A DNA stretch of 64,000 bases from Cupriavidus sp. P-10 (GTDB lineage Bacteria; Pseudomonadota; Gammaproteobacteria; Burkholderiales; Burkholderiaceae), in NCBI RefSeq assembly GCF_003402535.2, contig NZ_AP025171.1, positions 434,001 through 498,000 on the forward strand, given 5' to 3'. This document shows positions 8,773-19,000 of the stretch, in pieces (within the stretch, counting starts at the first letter, position 1; each line of letters starts with the position of its first letter). The position numbers and the translations under genes are program-made. The notes under the pieces are model-generated. The model saw nothing but the letters and a program-made list of their open reading frames with translations. It was not told where the DNA came from and made no database searches.

Positions 8773-8970
8773 CTAGCTCTCGCGCTGCGGCGCTGGCGCT
8801 TCATAGCCCAGCAGGCTTGCCAGCAGCGGCCAGCGCCGCGCAGCCGCCTGTGCGGCGCGCAGTTCCTGATGGTCGAAATAGCGGCGTGGGTCAAAACCGT
8901 CGACCTCGTTGCCGAGGACGTCGATGTCGCTGCGTGCCAGCGGCAGCCCGCGTGCGTTGGCCGGCTTCAT
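8773..8970 (-). CDS. bcsR: Small cellulose-synthesis protein, BcsR/YhjR-like
   Basis: 65 residues. The middle and end match the pattern of E. coli BcsR: a D-I-D segment, a charged helix, and the end motif RWPLLA (here AAARRWPLLASLLG). In E. coli BcsR pairs with BcsQ and is needed for assembly and activity of the cellulose secretion complex. The ATG overlaps the bcsG stop codon (ATGA), so it is translationally coupled as the last gene of the bcs operon. In E. coli it is the first gene, so the position is unusual. The short length makes the family call moderate. Confidence 0.6.
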   Translation of the reverse strand: MKPANARGLPLARSDIDVLGNEVDGFDPRRYFDHQELRAAQAAARRWPLLASLLGYEAPAPQRES

Positions 8971-10556
8971 GGCTTGCCCTCGATCCAGACCCCGTCCGGC
9001 GTGCGCACGACATAGCCGTTGCCTTCGCGCATGGTCACGGTGGCTTCGTTCTCGCCGACCATCTGCGTCTGCGGCAGGTCGCTGGCATAGCTGGCCAGGG
9101 CCGGCGCCTGCGCGGTGAACGGGTTGTCGGCAATCAGGTTGGACAGCAGTTGCGACAGGCCCAGGTAGCTGGTCGGCGCATCGATGGTGACAGTGCTGTT
9201 GTTGGGCTTGGGCAGTCCCACCAGCTTGACGCCCACCGGCACGTTGATGATGCGCGGGGTCGGGATCTCGCGCATGCCGGCGATCTGGTTGGCGTCGCCG
9301 CGCAGGGCCGCGCCGTGCTCGGGCACGAACACGATCACCGCGCGCCGGCCCGACTGCGCCACCATCTCGATGACCTTGTCGATGTCGCCCAGCAGCCGCG
9401 ACAGCCGCAGCGGATAGGACTCCAGGCTGGACAGCCGGTTGTCGGACATGCGATTGCCGTCGTGCAGCGTCACGGTGTTGTAGTACAGCGCCTGCGGGCC
9501 GCCGCCGGCCTGCTGGCGATCGCGGAACCAGCGCTGCAGCACGTCGAAGTCGCCCACGATGGGCGAGCTGTCGAACGAGCGCATCGCCACCGGCAGGCCG
9601 GTATTGGGGGTCGGCGCGACGCCGTCGACGCCGATCTCCTTCTGCACTTCCTTGAGGAAGTTGTCGAAGTGGCCGTCGTGGTTAAGCAGCATGCGGGTAG
9701 AGAAACCCGCCTGCGCCAGCGCCTGGAACAGGTGGCACTGGCCCGGCGCCGGGTCGTACAGCCCCTTGTGCTCGGGCTGGCCGCAGGCCGCGCGCAGTAC
9801 GCGGATCGCCGCCGGGCCACTGTAGCTGGCCGCCGAGCTGAAGTTGGTAAAGAGGAAGTCGAAGCGCTGCAGCAGCGGGTTGTCGCGTGCGCGCGCCGTG
9901 TCGAGATCGTCCCACGACAGCGAGCAGATATGCAGCACGATCACGTCGTACTGTGTATCGGACGTGTTGGCCGTGGCCGCCAGCCGCGTGAAATTCACCT
10001 GCCGCTGCGCTTCCTGGTTGCGGAACGCGGCCAGCCGGGCGTCCGGGCCGCTTGCGGAGACCTCGGCGCCGCCAGTGCCCAGCGCCGCGCCCGTGGTCAG
10101 TGCCGCGGTCGCGGTGCCGGCGCGGGCGCCTCCCTGGCCGCCCGCGTCATACAGCGCCTGCCACAGCGGCACCGCCACCAGCGCGCCCAGCACCAGCGTG
10201 GTCACCCGTACCCAGCGGTTCACGAGCCAGAAGATCACCAGCGCCGCCAGCGCGACCAGCAGCATCTCGCGCGTGATGACGCGCTGCGCCAGTTCGAGCA
10301 TGTACGCCGGCGTAAATGCATGCAGGTTGGCGAACTGCGAGACCACCCGCGAGAACGGTGGCAGGTCCGATTCGCGGTACATCAGCGCGGCGCCCGCCAC
10401 CACCGCCAGCACGTGCCGCAGCGCCGACAGCGCCGGATGGCGGATGCGCACTACCAGCAGCAGCGCGAACAGCAGGTTCAGCAGCCATTGCGGATGCAGC
10501 CGCCCGATATAGAACAGGTACAGCTTGGCGATGAAGTAGAGGTTCCAGATACCCAT
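8967..10556 (-). CDS. bcsG: Cellulose phosphoethanolamine transferase BcsG
   Basis: 529 residues (E. coli BcsG is about 560). About four or five N-terminal membrane helices lie in residues 1-135 (MGIWNLYFIAKLYLFYIG start), followed by a linker and a periplasmic alkaline-phosphatase-fold domain. Diagnostic segments are VLHICSLSWDDL near 207, the nucleophile region SYSGPAAIR (Ser244/Ser246), and VFVPEHGAALRGD. The enzyme transfers phosphoethanolamine from lipid to cellulose outside the inner membrane. ATG 10556 (MGIWN) is used; the longer frame is Arg/Pro-rich with no membrane segment. The stop overlaps the start of the bcsR-like gene, and 53 bases separate it from bcsA. Confidence 0.92.
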   Translation of the reverse strand: MGIWNLYFIAKLYLFYIGRLHPQWLLNLLFALLLVVRIRHPALSALRHVLAVVAGAALMYRESDLPPFSRVVSQFANLHAFTPAYMLELAQRVITREMLLVALAALVIFWLVNRWVRVTTLVLGALVAVPLWQALYDAGGQGGARAGTATAALTTGAALGTGGAEVSASGPDARLAAFRNQEAQRQVNFTRLAATANTSDTQYDVIVLHICSLSWDDLDTARARDNPLLQRFDFLFTNFSSAASYSGPAAIRVLRAACGQPEHKGLYDPAPGQCHLFQALAQAGFSTRMLLNHDGHFDNFLKEVQKEIGVDGVAPTPNTGLPVAMRSFDSSPIVGDFDVLQRWFRDRQQAGGGPQALYYNTVTLHDGNRMSDNRLSSLESYPLRLSRLLGDIDKVIEMVAQSGRRAVIVFVPEHGAALRGDANQIAGMREIPTPRIINVPVGVKLVGLPKPNNSTVTIDAPTSYLGLSQLLSNLIADNPFTAQAPALASYASDLPQTQMVGENEATVTMREGNGYVVRTPDGVWIEGKP

Positions 10557-10609
10557 TGTCCGAAGCGTGGCGTTGCCGCGTTTCCGTTGTGTTGCCGTTG
10601 TGTTTGAGG

Positions 10610-13204
10610 TCAGAGCCGGCGCGGGCGCACGCGCTCGGCCAATGCCATGGTGGCGCCGCGGAACGCATCGACCAGCCGCAGCAGCCCCTGGTAGCCCATC
10701 TCGATCACTTCCTTGAGGCCGCGCAGCGGCACGTCGACCGGTTGTTCGTCGACCCAGTGGATCCAGGCGTCGGCCCGGCCGAAGGTGCACTGGATCAGTT
10801 GCTGCTCGGTGCGCGCGTCCATGTCGTCGAAGCGCACGCCCATCTGCCGCTCGACATTGCGCGTGACCACCGCCGGGAAATGATAGCTGCGGGTGCCGCG
10901 CGACAGGCATATGCCCACGTGCGTGCCGGGCTCGACCCTGGCCTCCACCGGCAGCGCCAGGCCCAGGCCGCCGAGCGAGTAGTTGTCGGTCTTGCAGGCG
11001 AGCGTGCGGCCGTCGGGCAGCAGCAGCGTCGCCGGCACGCGCATCGGGATGCGGTGCGACACGCGCACCTGCCGCGCCTCGCGTGCCACGCCGATGGCCG
11101 CGCCCAGCATCACCAGGTTGGCCACCGCCCAGCCCAGGTTCATGATGATGGCTGAAGCCTCGAAGGCCGGATCGAACAGGATGCGCCCGAACCCCAGCAG
11201 CAGGGCGATCACGTTCAGCGCCAGCAAGACCAGGTAAGGCTTGGAAATGGTCCAGTCCAGATATTCTTCCTTGATCTGCCCGCCCTTGGCCGTGACGTTG
11301 AACTTGCCCAGCTTCGGGTTGATGAACGCCATCGTGGTCGGCAGCACGATGTACCAGGCCAGCACCGATTCATAGACCTCGGCCCAGAACGAATGCCGGT
11401 AGCGTCCCTGCAGGCGCGAGTTGGTGACATTGGCGACGAACAGGTAGGGCAGCACGTAGGCCATGATCAGCACCGCCGAGGTGTGGATCACATGCAGCCC
11501 GAAATACAGGTACGCGATCGGCATGGTCAGGAAGATCAGCCGCGGCACGCCGTAGAAGAAATGCAGCATCGCGTTGGTGTAGCACAGGCGCTGGAACAGG
11601 TGCAGCCCCTTGCCGAACATGGGATTGTCGATGCGGAAGATCTGCGCCATGCCGCGCGCCCAGCGGATGCGCTGGCCGATATGGCCGGCCAGGTTCTCGG
11701 TGGCGAGCCCGGCGGCCTGCACGATGCGGATATAGGCGCTGTTATACCCGCGGCGATGCAGCTTCAGCGCGGTGTGGGCATCCTCGGTCACGGTCTCCAC
11801 CGCGATGCCGCCGACTTCTTCCAGCGGCGCGCGCTTGATCACCGCGCATGAGCCGCAGAAGAAGGTGGCGTTCCAGAAGTCGTTGCCGTCCTGGATCAGC
11901 CCGTAGAACAGGCTGCCTTCATTGGGCACGCGGCGGAAGGTATCGAAATTGCGCTCGAACGGGTCCGGCGAGAAGAAATGGTGCGGGGTCTGCACCATCG
12001 CGCATTTGGGGTCGGCGATGAACTCGCCCATCGTCATCTGCAGGAAGGAACGCACCGGCATGTGGTCGCAATCGAAGATCGCGACGAACTCGCCCTGCGT
12101 GTGCCGCAGCGCCGAATTGATATTGCCGGCCTTGGCGTGCGCGTGCTCGGTGCGCGCCAGGTAGCCCACGCCGGCATCGCGAGCGAAGTCGCGCACCTCG
12201 TCGCGGGCACCGTCGTCGAGGATGTAGATGCGCAGCTTCTCGGGCGGCCAGTCCAGGCCCAGCGCGGCGTAGACGGTCGGCTGCAGCACCCGCAACGGTT
12301 CGTTGTAGGTGGGGATCAGGACGTCGACGGTGGGCCAGGTGGCGGAATCGGGCGGCAGCGGCGCCGGCTGGCGGTTGAGCGGCCAGATGGTCTGCACGTA
12401 GCCCAGGAACAGCACGATCCAGGTATAGACCTCGGCCGCGAACAGCAGGTAGCCGAACACCGCCTCCGGCGCATTCTCGAACTGCAGCGTGCTCGTGATC
12501 CGCCACCAGATATAGCGCCCGGCCATCAGCACCGACAGGGCCGCCATGGTCAGCGTGGCGGCGCGCCCGGGGATGCGGCGCAACACCAGCAGTCCCAGGA
12601 TGATCAGCACGGCCAGCAGGAACTGGTCTTGCAGCGGCAGCGGCGTGGTACACAGCAGGATGCCCGCGGCGGCGGCCAGCGACAGCAGCGCCGGCATCAG
12701 CCACGGCACGCCGGACAACGTGGGCGACAGCGACTCGAGCCGCAGTCCCACGCGTTTCCAGTCGATGCGCGGCAGCCGTGCCAGGATCCTGCGTCGCAGC
12801 CGCTTGGCGCGGAAATAGACCGGTTCGAGCCAGCCGCGGAACCAGCGCCGCAGCGCGCTGGGCTCGGGCGGCGCCTGCGGCTTGCGGCGGTGGTGCACGT
12901 CGGCGGCGAGCGGCACCAGCGCGCGTGGCGGCCGCAGCAGCGCGCGGCGCAGCCAGATACTCGGGCCGTACTGGTGGCGCGGGATGTCCAGGCGCTGGCG
13001 CAGGCGCCGCCGCACCCAGTTGGCGCCGAGCAGCGCCACGTCAGGGCGCCCGCGCGGCGGGGTGCGGAAGAACACCCGCAGCAGCCACAGGCTGACCGGG
13101 GCCTCGGCGGCCACGCCCAGCTCGCGCGCGAGCGCGCGGCGCAGCGCCAGGAACCAGTCGGCCACGCGGCGGCGCAGCGGCAGGGGCAGCAGTGCGCGCA
13201 TCAT
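10610..13204 (-). CDS. bcsA: Cellulose synthase catalytic subunit BcsA
   Basis: 864 residues. A basic N-terminal extension (1-165) is followed by membrane helices, a GT2 domain with all catalytic motifs (DDG at 330-332, DCD at 378-380, TED at 473-475, QRIRW at 511-515), further helices, and a C-terminal PilZ domain with R714-x3-R718 and DNYSLGG at 740-746 for c-di-GMP binding. It polymerises UDP-glucose into beta-1,4-glucan and moves it through the inner membrane; cyclic di-GMP should switch it on. The tandem ATGATG at 13204/13201 overlaps the bcsQ stop codon, so either Met may be used. The 165-residue extension before the first helix is longer than in BcsA proteins that lack it, as in other proteobacterial bcsQ-type operons. 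Confidence 0.95.
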   Translation of the reverse strand: MMRALLPLPLRRRVADWFLALRRALARELGVAAEAPVSLWLLRVFFRTPPRGRPDVALLGANWVRRRLRQRLDIPRHQYGPSIWLRRALLRPPRALVPLAADVHHRRKPQAPPEPSALRRWFRGWLEPVYFRAKRLRRRILARLPRIDWKRVGLRLESLSPTLSGVPWLMPALLSLAAAAGILLCTTPLPLQDQFLLAVLIILGLLVLRRIPGRAATLTMAALSVLMAGRYIWWRITSTLQFENAPEAVFGYLLFAAEVYTWIVLFLGYVQTIWPLNRQPAPLPPDSATWPTVDVLIPTYNEPLRVLQPTVYAALGLDWPPEKLRIYILDDGARDEVRDFARDAGVGYLARTEHAHAKAGNINSALRHTQGEFVAIFDCDHMPVRSFLQMTMGEFIADPKCAMVQTPHHFFSPDPFERNFDTFRRVPNEGSLFYGLIQDGNDFWNATFFCGSCAVIKRAPLEEVGGIAVETVTEDAHTALKLHRRGYNSAYIRIVQAAGLATENLAGHIGQRIRWARGMAQIFRIDNPMFGKGLHLFQRLCYTNAMLHFFYGVPRLIFLTMPIAYLYFGLHVIHTSAVLIMAYVLPYLFVANVTNSRLQGRYRHSFWAEVYESVLAWYIVLPTTMAFINPKLGKFNVTAKGGQIKEEYLDWTISKPYLVLLALNVIALLLGFGRILFDPAFEASAIIMNLGWAVANLVMLGAAIGVAREARQVRVSHRIPMRVPATLLLPDGRTLACKTDNYSLGGLGLALPVEARVEPGTHVGICLSRGTRSYHFPAVVTRNVERQMGVRFDDMDARTEQQLIQCTFGRADAWIHWVDEQPVDVPLRGLKEVIEMGYQGLLRLVDAFRGATMALAERVRPRRL

Positions 13205-14013
13205 GTCCGGTCGGCCTCGGTGGCCATCGGGCGCGCGCCCATATCGCGCACGCTGTCGGGGCCGGCCTTGCCGCGCACGGCCAGCAGGCTCCAGCCCGAT
13301 ACCCACGAGGCCAGCCCCTGCAGGTCATGCGCCGCCTGCGAGTAGGGCGTGCTGCGGCAAAAGCTCTCGCCGCGGGCAAAGGCTTCGGGCACGGCGGCGT
13401 CCTCATGCACTTCGTATGGCAGCAGGTCGCCGTCCAGCGTGGCGCGCAGCAGCACCGAGATATCGGTATGGAGCTGGCGCGCCGGCTGCAGCCGCGTGAC
13501 TGCGCAGGCGACAGCGGCGCCGGTCTCGCGCAGCGCCGCGCGCAGCGGCGGCAGCGTGGCGCAGGTCTGCGGCTGCGGCGGCACCAGCACCAGCACGAGA
13601 TCCGCCGCGGCGATGGCCTGGCGCGCATACGGCGACGGCCACGGCGCGCTGTCGACCAGCGCCAGCGCGTTGGCCGGCAGGTCTACCTGGGCCAGCAGGC
13701 CGCGCAGCCAGTGCGGATCGCGTTCCAGGCGCTCGGCCATGCGGCCTTGCTCCATGGCGCTGCCCGGATCGCCCCACGGCACGAACAGCACGCCGTCGTC
13801 GCTGCGCTGCCCCGCATCGCTCCAGTTCGCGCTGTTGCATAACCCGGCCCCGGCCGGCGCGCGCAGGCCGAAATGGAAGCCAAGCAGCCCGCGCGGGTCG
13901 CATTCGACGGCCAGCGCAGGATGGCCGTGCCAGGCCAGCAGCGTGGCCAGCTCGGCGGTGACGGTGGTGCGGCCCGCGCCGCCGACGGTCGAGACGATGG
14001 CCACGGTCTTCAT
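13201..14013 (-). CDS. bcsQ: BcsQ, MinD/ParA-like ATPase of cellulose synthesis
   Basis: 270 residues. It starts MKTVAIVSTVGGAGRTTV, the deviant Walker A of the SIMIBI family; as in E. coli BcsQ the usual Lys of the GKT core is replaced (here Arg). A later acidic segment (ALALVDSAP) corresponds to Walker B. In enterobacteria BcsQ localises the cellulose machinery at the pole and stabilises it with BcsR and BcsE. The gene overlaps bcsF upstream and bcsA downstream by ATGA junctions, so the three are translationally coupled. Confidence 0.88.
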   Translation of the reverse strand: MKTVAIVSTVGGAGRTTVTAELATLLAWHGHPALAVECDPRGLLGFHFGLRAPAGAGLCNSANWSDAGQRSDDGVLFVPWGDPGSAMEQGRMAERLERDPHWLRGLLAQVDLPANALALVDSAPWPSPYARQAIAAADLVLVLVPPQPQTCATLPPLRAALRETGAAVACAVTRLQPARQLHTDISVLLRATLDGDLLPYEVHEDAAVPEAFARGESFCRSTPYSQAAHDLQGLASWVSGWSLLAVRGKAGPDSVRDMGARPMATEADRT

Positions 14014-14213
14014 TCGCGCTCTCCGGTCACTTCGCGCCAGCGCCGGCCGCGGATCACCACCGGCTGCAGCTGGGGCGGCAGCCGCACCGCGCGGCGCGCG
14101 CGCGGCAGGCGCCAGCGCGGCAGCAGCCGCAGCAGCCGGAAGTGCCAGACGACCCAGGCCACCGGCACTGCGAGGATGAGTCCCCAGATGAAATAGCCGA
14201 GAAACAAGTCCAT
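14010..14213 (-). CDS. bcsF: BcsF-like small membrane protein
   Basis: 67 residues: one N-terminal transmembrane helix (residues 4-23, FLGYFIWGLILAVPVAWVVW) followed by a very basic cytoplasmic tail. Size, topology and position directly after bcsE match BcsF, which recruits BcsE to the membrane in E. coli. CAGGAAA lies seven bases before ATG 14213. The stop overlaps the bcsQ start. Sequence conservation in this family is low, so the call leans on context. Confidence 0.8.
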   Translation of the reverse strand: MDLFLGYFIWGLILAVPVAWVVWHFRLLRLLPRWRLPRARRAVRLPPQLQPVVIRGRRWREVTGERE

Positions 14214-14234
14214 GGTGTTTCCTGTCGATCGTGC

Positions 14235-15974
14235 CTAGCGTTGCGGCTTCAGCGGGATGGCAAACGCCTGCGGCTGCGCGCGCCGGCCACGGCGCGCGCG
14301 CGAGGTTGCGGGCAACGGGATCGGCGCGTCCTGCGGCGGCAGTTCCGCCGGCGCCGTCACCGGCGACAGCCCGGGCTGGCTGGCCAGCCAGCCGCTGTAG
14401 TCCTGCACCGGGCGCTGTGCGATATCGGATTCAAGCCGCTTGAGCGAGCCCAGGATCGATTCGGGATCGCCGCAGCGCAGCTCGCCGCCGAACAGCTCGG
14501 ACATCGGCCGCACGAACACATGGCGGCACGCGGTCTCGACGTTCTCCATGCGGCAGGCGAAGAAGAAGGCGTAGACCGCATTGCTGCCTGCGGTGCAGAG
14601 GTCGCCGGCATCGTGCATCTGGCACGCGCGCAGCGCATCGACGTGGGCCGCTTCGGGCAGCAGCGGCAGCTCCAGCAGCACATGCGGCAGCCGGATCACG
14701 CTGCTGCGTTCGAGCGTGGTGCGCACCAGCGAGATAAAGTCGGCGGGCGGCACGTAGCCCGTGGCGGCGGTGGCCACCACCGCGGACAGCGCGCTCTTGT
14801 AGTCGGGCAGGATCGGGCGCGAGAACACCTGGCCCTGGATCGCCTCGATCATGGTCTGCACGCGCGCGAAGGGCGTGTTGCGGTGGATCACCAGGCTGGC
14901 GCCCAGCGTCATCATCAGCAGCTCGTAGCGCTGGCGCAGGATCTCGTGGTCCTCGCGCACCACGATCTTGAGCGCCTTGCCGCCGTCGTGGCGCAGCTGG
15001 TGTACCTGGCCGGCAAGGGTCTCGAGTTCGGCGATCTGGCCGTAATGCAGCACCACGGTGGCCGCGACCGCACCGCCAGCGGCAGCCACCGCGGTGGCAT
15101 TGTCGTCGACCACCTGCCAGTGCGCGGGGATCCAGCGCTCGCGCAGCACCGCTTCGCGGCTGACGATGACGCGGTCCTCGTCGGGGGCCAGCAACGTGGG
15201 TGCCTCGCCGGGCGCGATGGCGTCGTCGGCGCCGGTACCGGCCACCAGGCCGCGGTCGACCGGCGAGAAGCGCAGCGGCACCACCTCCGGCGGCAGGATC
15301 GCATCCTTGTGGCGCCAGAAGCCGACCTCCCAGACAAACTGCCCGTGCTGCTGCGCCAGCCGCGCCACGCCGGCGAAATGCCGGTGGAACCCCGCCAGTG
15401 ACACCAGCTGCAGCGCCGCCGTGCCGCCGGGCGGCTCCATCACCAGCAGCACGCCGCAGCTGTTGCTTCTGCACCATCGTGCCAGCAGCTCGCCGTCATC
15501 GGCCAGCGCGACCGGGTCTTCCCAGCGGAAATATCCCTGCGCGCCTTCCACCAGGAACTGGCTGCCCTGTGCGCCGCACTGGTCCACCACGGCCTGCAGC
15601 GCTTCGGTCAGCACGGCGATGCCGGAGCGGTCGGGCACGCCGCGCAGCGTGCAGACGTTGGCGCGCGGATGCAGCGTGCGCGAGCGTTCGATGTCGAGCC
15701 CGTGCGCGCGCAGCATGTCGGCGATCCCGGCCGGCTCGCGCGGCGACAGCACCGTGGTGCGTGCGCGCAGCAGCCGTGCCGCACTTTGCCAGAACAGCGC
15801 GTCGCAGGCGGGCGTGGCGTCGGCATAGACCACGTGCACGGCGGTGGGCTCGAGCGCCGCCAGCGCGGGCGGCAGCGCATCGATGGCCAGCGCCGGGCGC
15901 GCCTGCAGCCAGGCGCGCGGCTTCTTGCGCAAGCTCGGCGGCGGCGGGGCGGTTGGGCGGCTGGCGTCGTTCAT
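14235..15974 (-). CDS. bcsE: BcsE, c-di-GMP-binding cellulose regulator
   Basis: 579 residues. The N-terminal part is a degenerate receiver/ATPase-like region, and the C-terminal GIL domain contains an Arg-x-Gly-Asp motif (RCGD, residues 500-503) of the kind that binds cyclic di-GMP in E. coli BcsE. BcsE enhances cellulose output by assembling the BcsRQ-BcsF complex. ATG 15974 is used; a TTG at 16013 would only add residues encoded by a 12-base tandem repeat. It lies between bcsC (44 bases) and bcsF (21 bases). Confidence 0.88.
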   Translation of the reverse strand: MNDASRPTAPPPPSLRKKPRAWLQARPALAIDALPPALAALEPTAVHVVYADATPACDALFWQSAARLLRARTTVLSPREPAGIADMLRAHGLDIERSRTLHPRANVCTLRGVPDRSGIAVLTEALQAVVDQCGAQGSQFLVEGAQGYFRWEDPVALADDGELLARWCRSNSCGVLLVMEPPGGTAALQLVSLAGFHRHFAGVARLAQQHGQFVWEVGFWRHKDAILPPEVVPLRFSPVDRGLVAGTGADDAIAPGEAPTLLAPDEDRVIVSREAVLRERWIPAHWQVVDDNATAVAAAGGAVAATVVLHYGQIAELETLAGQVHQLRHDGGKALKIVVREDHEILRQRYELLMMTLGASLVIHRNTPFARVQTMIEAIQGQVFSRPILPDYKSALSAVVATAATGYVPPADFISLVRTTLERSSVIRLPHVLLELPLLPEAAHVDALRACQMHDAGDLCTAGSNAVYAFFFACRMENVETACRHVFVRPMSELFGGELRCGDPESILGSLKRLESDIAQRPVQDYSGWLASQPGLSPVTAPAELPPQDAPIPLPATSRARRGRRAQPQAFAIPLKPQR

Positions 15975-15987
15975 GGTGTGGCTCGGT

Positions 15988-16011
15988 ATGTGGCTTGCTA
16001 TGTGGCTTGGC
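15988..16011. repeat. 12-base tandem repeat between bcsC and bcsE
   Basis: TATGTGGCTTGC followed by TATGTGGCTTGG, with a more diverged third unit at 15975-15987. It fills the short gap between the bcsC stop and the bcsE start. Confidence 0.65.
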
Positions 16012-16018
16012 AAGTCGC

Positions 16019-19000
16019 TTAGTAAGTCGAATAAGGCCGCACCGGCGTGGGCGGGTAGGGCACGGGCCCCTGCTGCTTGTCGAAGAAATAGCGCACGTAC
16101 GCCTGCGCGCGGTTCGGCGCGTAGTCGCGCGAGCGGTCGATCTCGAACACCGCGCCGGCGACCCAGTGCGGTGCGAAGCGGTACTCGACCGCCGCGCCGA
16201 TGGTATAGCTGAAACCGCCGCCGGACCCGCCGCCATAGGTGGCATTGCCGGAGAGTTCCTGCAGCCGGGAATCGGTCGGGTAGTACGGCATCGACTTCTC
16301 ATACGTGCTCGACAGCCCCACCGAACCGCGCACGCGCCACGACAGCTTGTCGCGCCGCCCGGTCCAGTCGAGCGGGATGCCGAACGACAGGTAGCGCTGC
16401 GGACTGTAGTAGCCGCCGTGGCCGAAGCTGTAGTAGCGCTCGTTCTCGCTGTAGCGCCAGTAGTTCAGCACCAGGCCGCTGGTGAGGCGCTGGTCGCGCC
16501 GCACGAAGACGGGCACGTCGAAGCCGGTGCGCACGGTGAACTCGCGGTTGGTCAGGACATTGTGACCAGTGTAGATGCCGTAGCCGAGATCGGCGAACAG
16601 GCCGAAGCGCCCCACATCGCGCGCATAGCGCACATGCACGCCGTTGCGCACCACGCCGCCCCAGGTGGCCGCGGGCGTGACCACCCCGGTGGCCGGGTCG
16701 ACATGGGCGGGGTCGGTGGCGCCGGCGTACGACACCAGGCTGCTGGTGACGGCGCGCCGCGACACGTCGATGGTGGTCGATGCCAGCCCCATTTCGCCGC
16801 GCCAGCGCAGTCCGCCGACGATGTTCTGCCGCAGGAACCCCAGCGGCGTGGTGCCGATGTCGGCACGCCAGCTGTTGTAGGCGCCGTTGAACTCGTAGCC
16901 GGCGGCCAGCGCCACGCCGCGGTCGTTCTGGCCGATGGGGCTGAGGCCGGTATTGCCGAGCGCGCGGATGCGCCCGAAGTCGCGCGAGGCGGACAGGTTG
17001 TCGGCGGGCAGCGTGCCCGCATTGAGCAGCACCGTGTCGGCATGGAAGAAAGTGTGGCCGGTGTAGCCGTGCGGAATGCGCACGTACAGCGGGATCTCGG
17101 TGGCCAGCAGGCGCGAGATGCCGGGATCGCCGGTCTTGTGCGAGAACAGCACCGCCGAGGCCACCTGGCCTTCGCGCCGGGCCTCGAGCGAGGCCAGCGC
17201 GCGGCCGGCCGCGGTGCTTGCGGGGCCCTCGGGGCCTGGGCTGACGCCCTCGCGCTGCTCCAGCACGCGCGCCTCGCGGTACAGCGCCGCGGCCTCGTCG
17301 AAGTTGCCGCGCGACTGCGCGATGCGCCCGGCCTGCACCGTGATGTCGGCGCGCTCGGGATAGCGCTGGCGCAGCGGCCCGACCACCGCCAGCGCCTCGT
17401 CCTCGCGCCGCATCGCGGTGAAGCGGCGCGCGATCGACAGGCGCGTATCGATGTCGTCCTCGGGCGTGTCCGCCAGCACCGCGCGCACGATCTCCAGCGC
17501 CTGCTTCTCGTCGCCCTGGCGCTCCAGCATGTTGGCCACCATCAGCCGCGCGCCGGCGTCCCTGGGGTTGGTCGCGAGCACCTGCCGCGCGGCGTCGGCG
17601 GCGCCGGCATAGTCGCCCTCGGCCTCGCGCAAGTCGGCCAGCGCCAGCAGCCAGCGCCGCTCGCGCTGCTGCGCTTCGGGCACGGCCATCAGCGTGCGCT
17701 GCGCCCCGGCGAAATCGCCCTCGGCAATCAGGCGGTCGCTCTCGCGCACCGCCAGCCGCAAAGATTGGTCGTCGAGATCGGCGCGCTGCGCGGCGTTCAG
17801 GCCGGGACGCGCGCGCACGTCGGCGATCCACGCGCGCAGTGCATCGTCGCGCCCGGCCGCGGCCAGCAGTTCGCCATAGCGGATGCGCACGTCGATGGCG
17901 GGGTCGTCCGGATGGGCGTCGAGCCAGTCCGTGACCAGTTTCAGGCCGGTGTCGGGCTGGCCCAGCGCGATCCATTCGCGCCCGACCGAGGCCAGCATCT
18001 GCGGATCGTCGGGCACCTCGGCCGCGGCGGCGCGCAGCCTGGCCATGGCCTCGTCTTCGCGGCCCTGCGCGGACAGCTGGCGCGCCTCGCGCAGCAGGCG
18101 CTGCGCCGCCAGGTTGCCGGACAGGCGGCGCATGCCTTCGGAGCGCCCGGCGTCCGGCACGCCAGCCAGCAGCGCACTGGCGGCGTCGATGTCGTCGACC
18201 GAATTCAGGTACAGCGCCGCGGCGTAGCGCATCTCGGCATTGCCGGCGGCGGCCACGCCTTCGTCCATCACGCGCCGGCCCAGCGCGGGCAGGCCCAGGT
18301 CGCGGTAGGCGCGCGCCAGCGTGAAGCGCGTCCAGGGATCCTGCGGCGCCAGCCGGATCGATTCTTCTAGGCGCGCCAGCGCCGGGCTCTGCTTGCGCTG
18401 CGCCAGCAGCTGTTCGCCCTGCAGCGCGAGCAGCTCGGCGCGCAGGCTGCGCAGTTCTTCGGCCGAGCCCTTGAGGCGGCTGGCGGTGCTGGCGATCAGC
18501 GGCCCGGTCTCGTCGCCGCGCCCGCTTTCGTTGAGCAGCTTGACCAGCGTGCGCAGGCTGCCGATGTCCGGCTCGGGGCCGGCCAGGTTGGCGCGCAGCA
18601 GGCGTTCGGCCTCGGCCGGCTGGTCCTGCGCGATCAGCGCGTCCGCGAGGATGGCGCGGGCATTGGCGTTGTCCGGCTGCTGCTGCAGCGCCTGGCGCGC
18701 CAGGGCCTCGGCCTGCGCCGGCTTGCCCTGCGCGTTGGCCTCGCGCGCACGCGCCAGCGTGCCCCAGAACGTGGCGGTGCCCTGCAGGCTGCGCCATTTA
18801 CTTCGGTTGCCGGTATCGAGCTCGGCGGCGCGCGTGAACAGCTCGCGCGCTTCGTCGTGGCGGCCCTGACGCAGGCGCACCAGCCCCAGGTTGCCGAGCG
18901 TCTCGCCTTCGTTGCGGCGCTTCCGGTTGGCGATTTCCAGCGCGATCTCGGCCTCGCGCACATTGCCGCGCGCCAGCTGCTTCTCGCCTTCGCGCCGCGC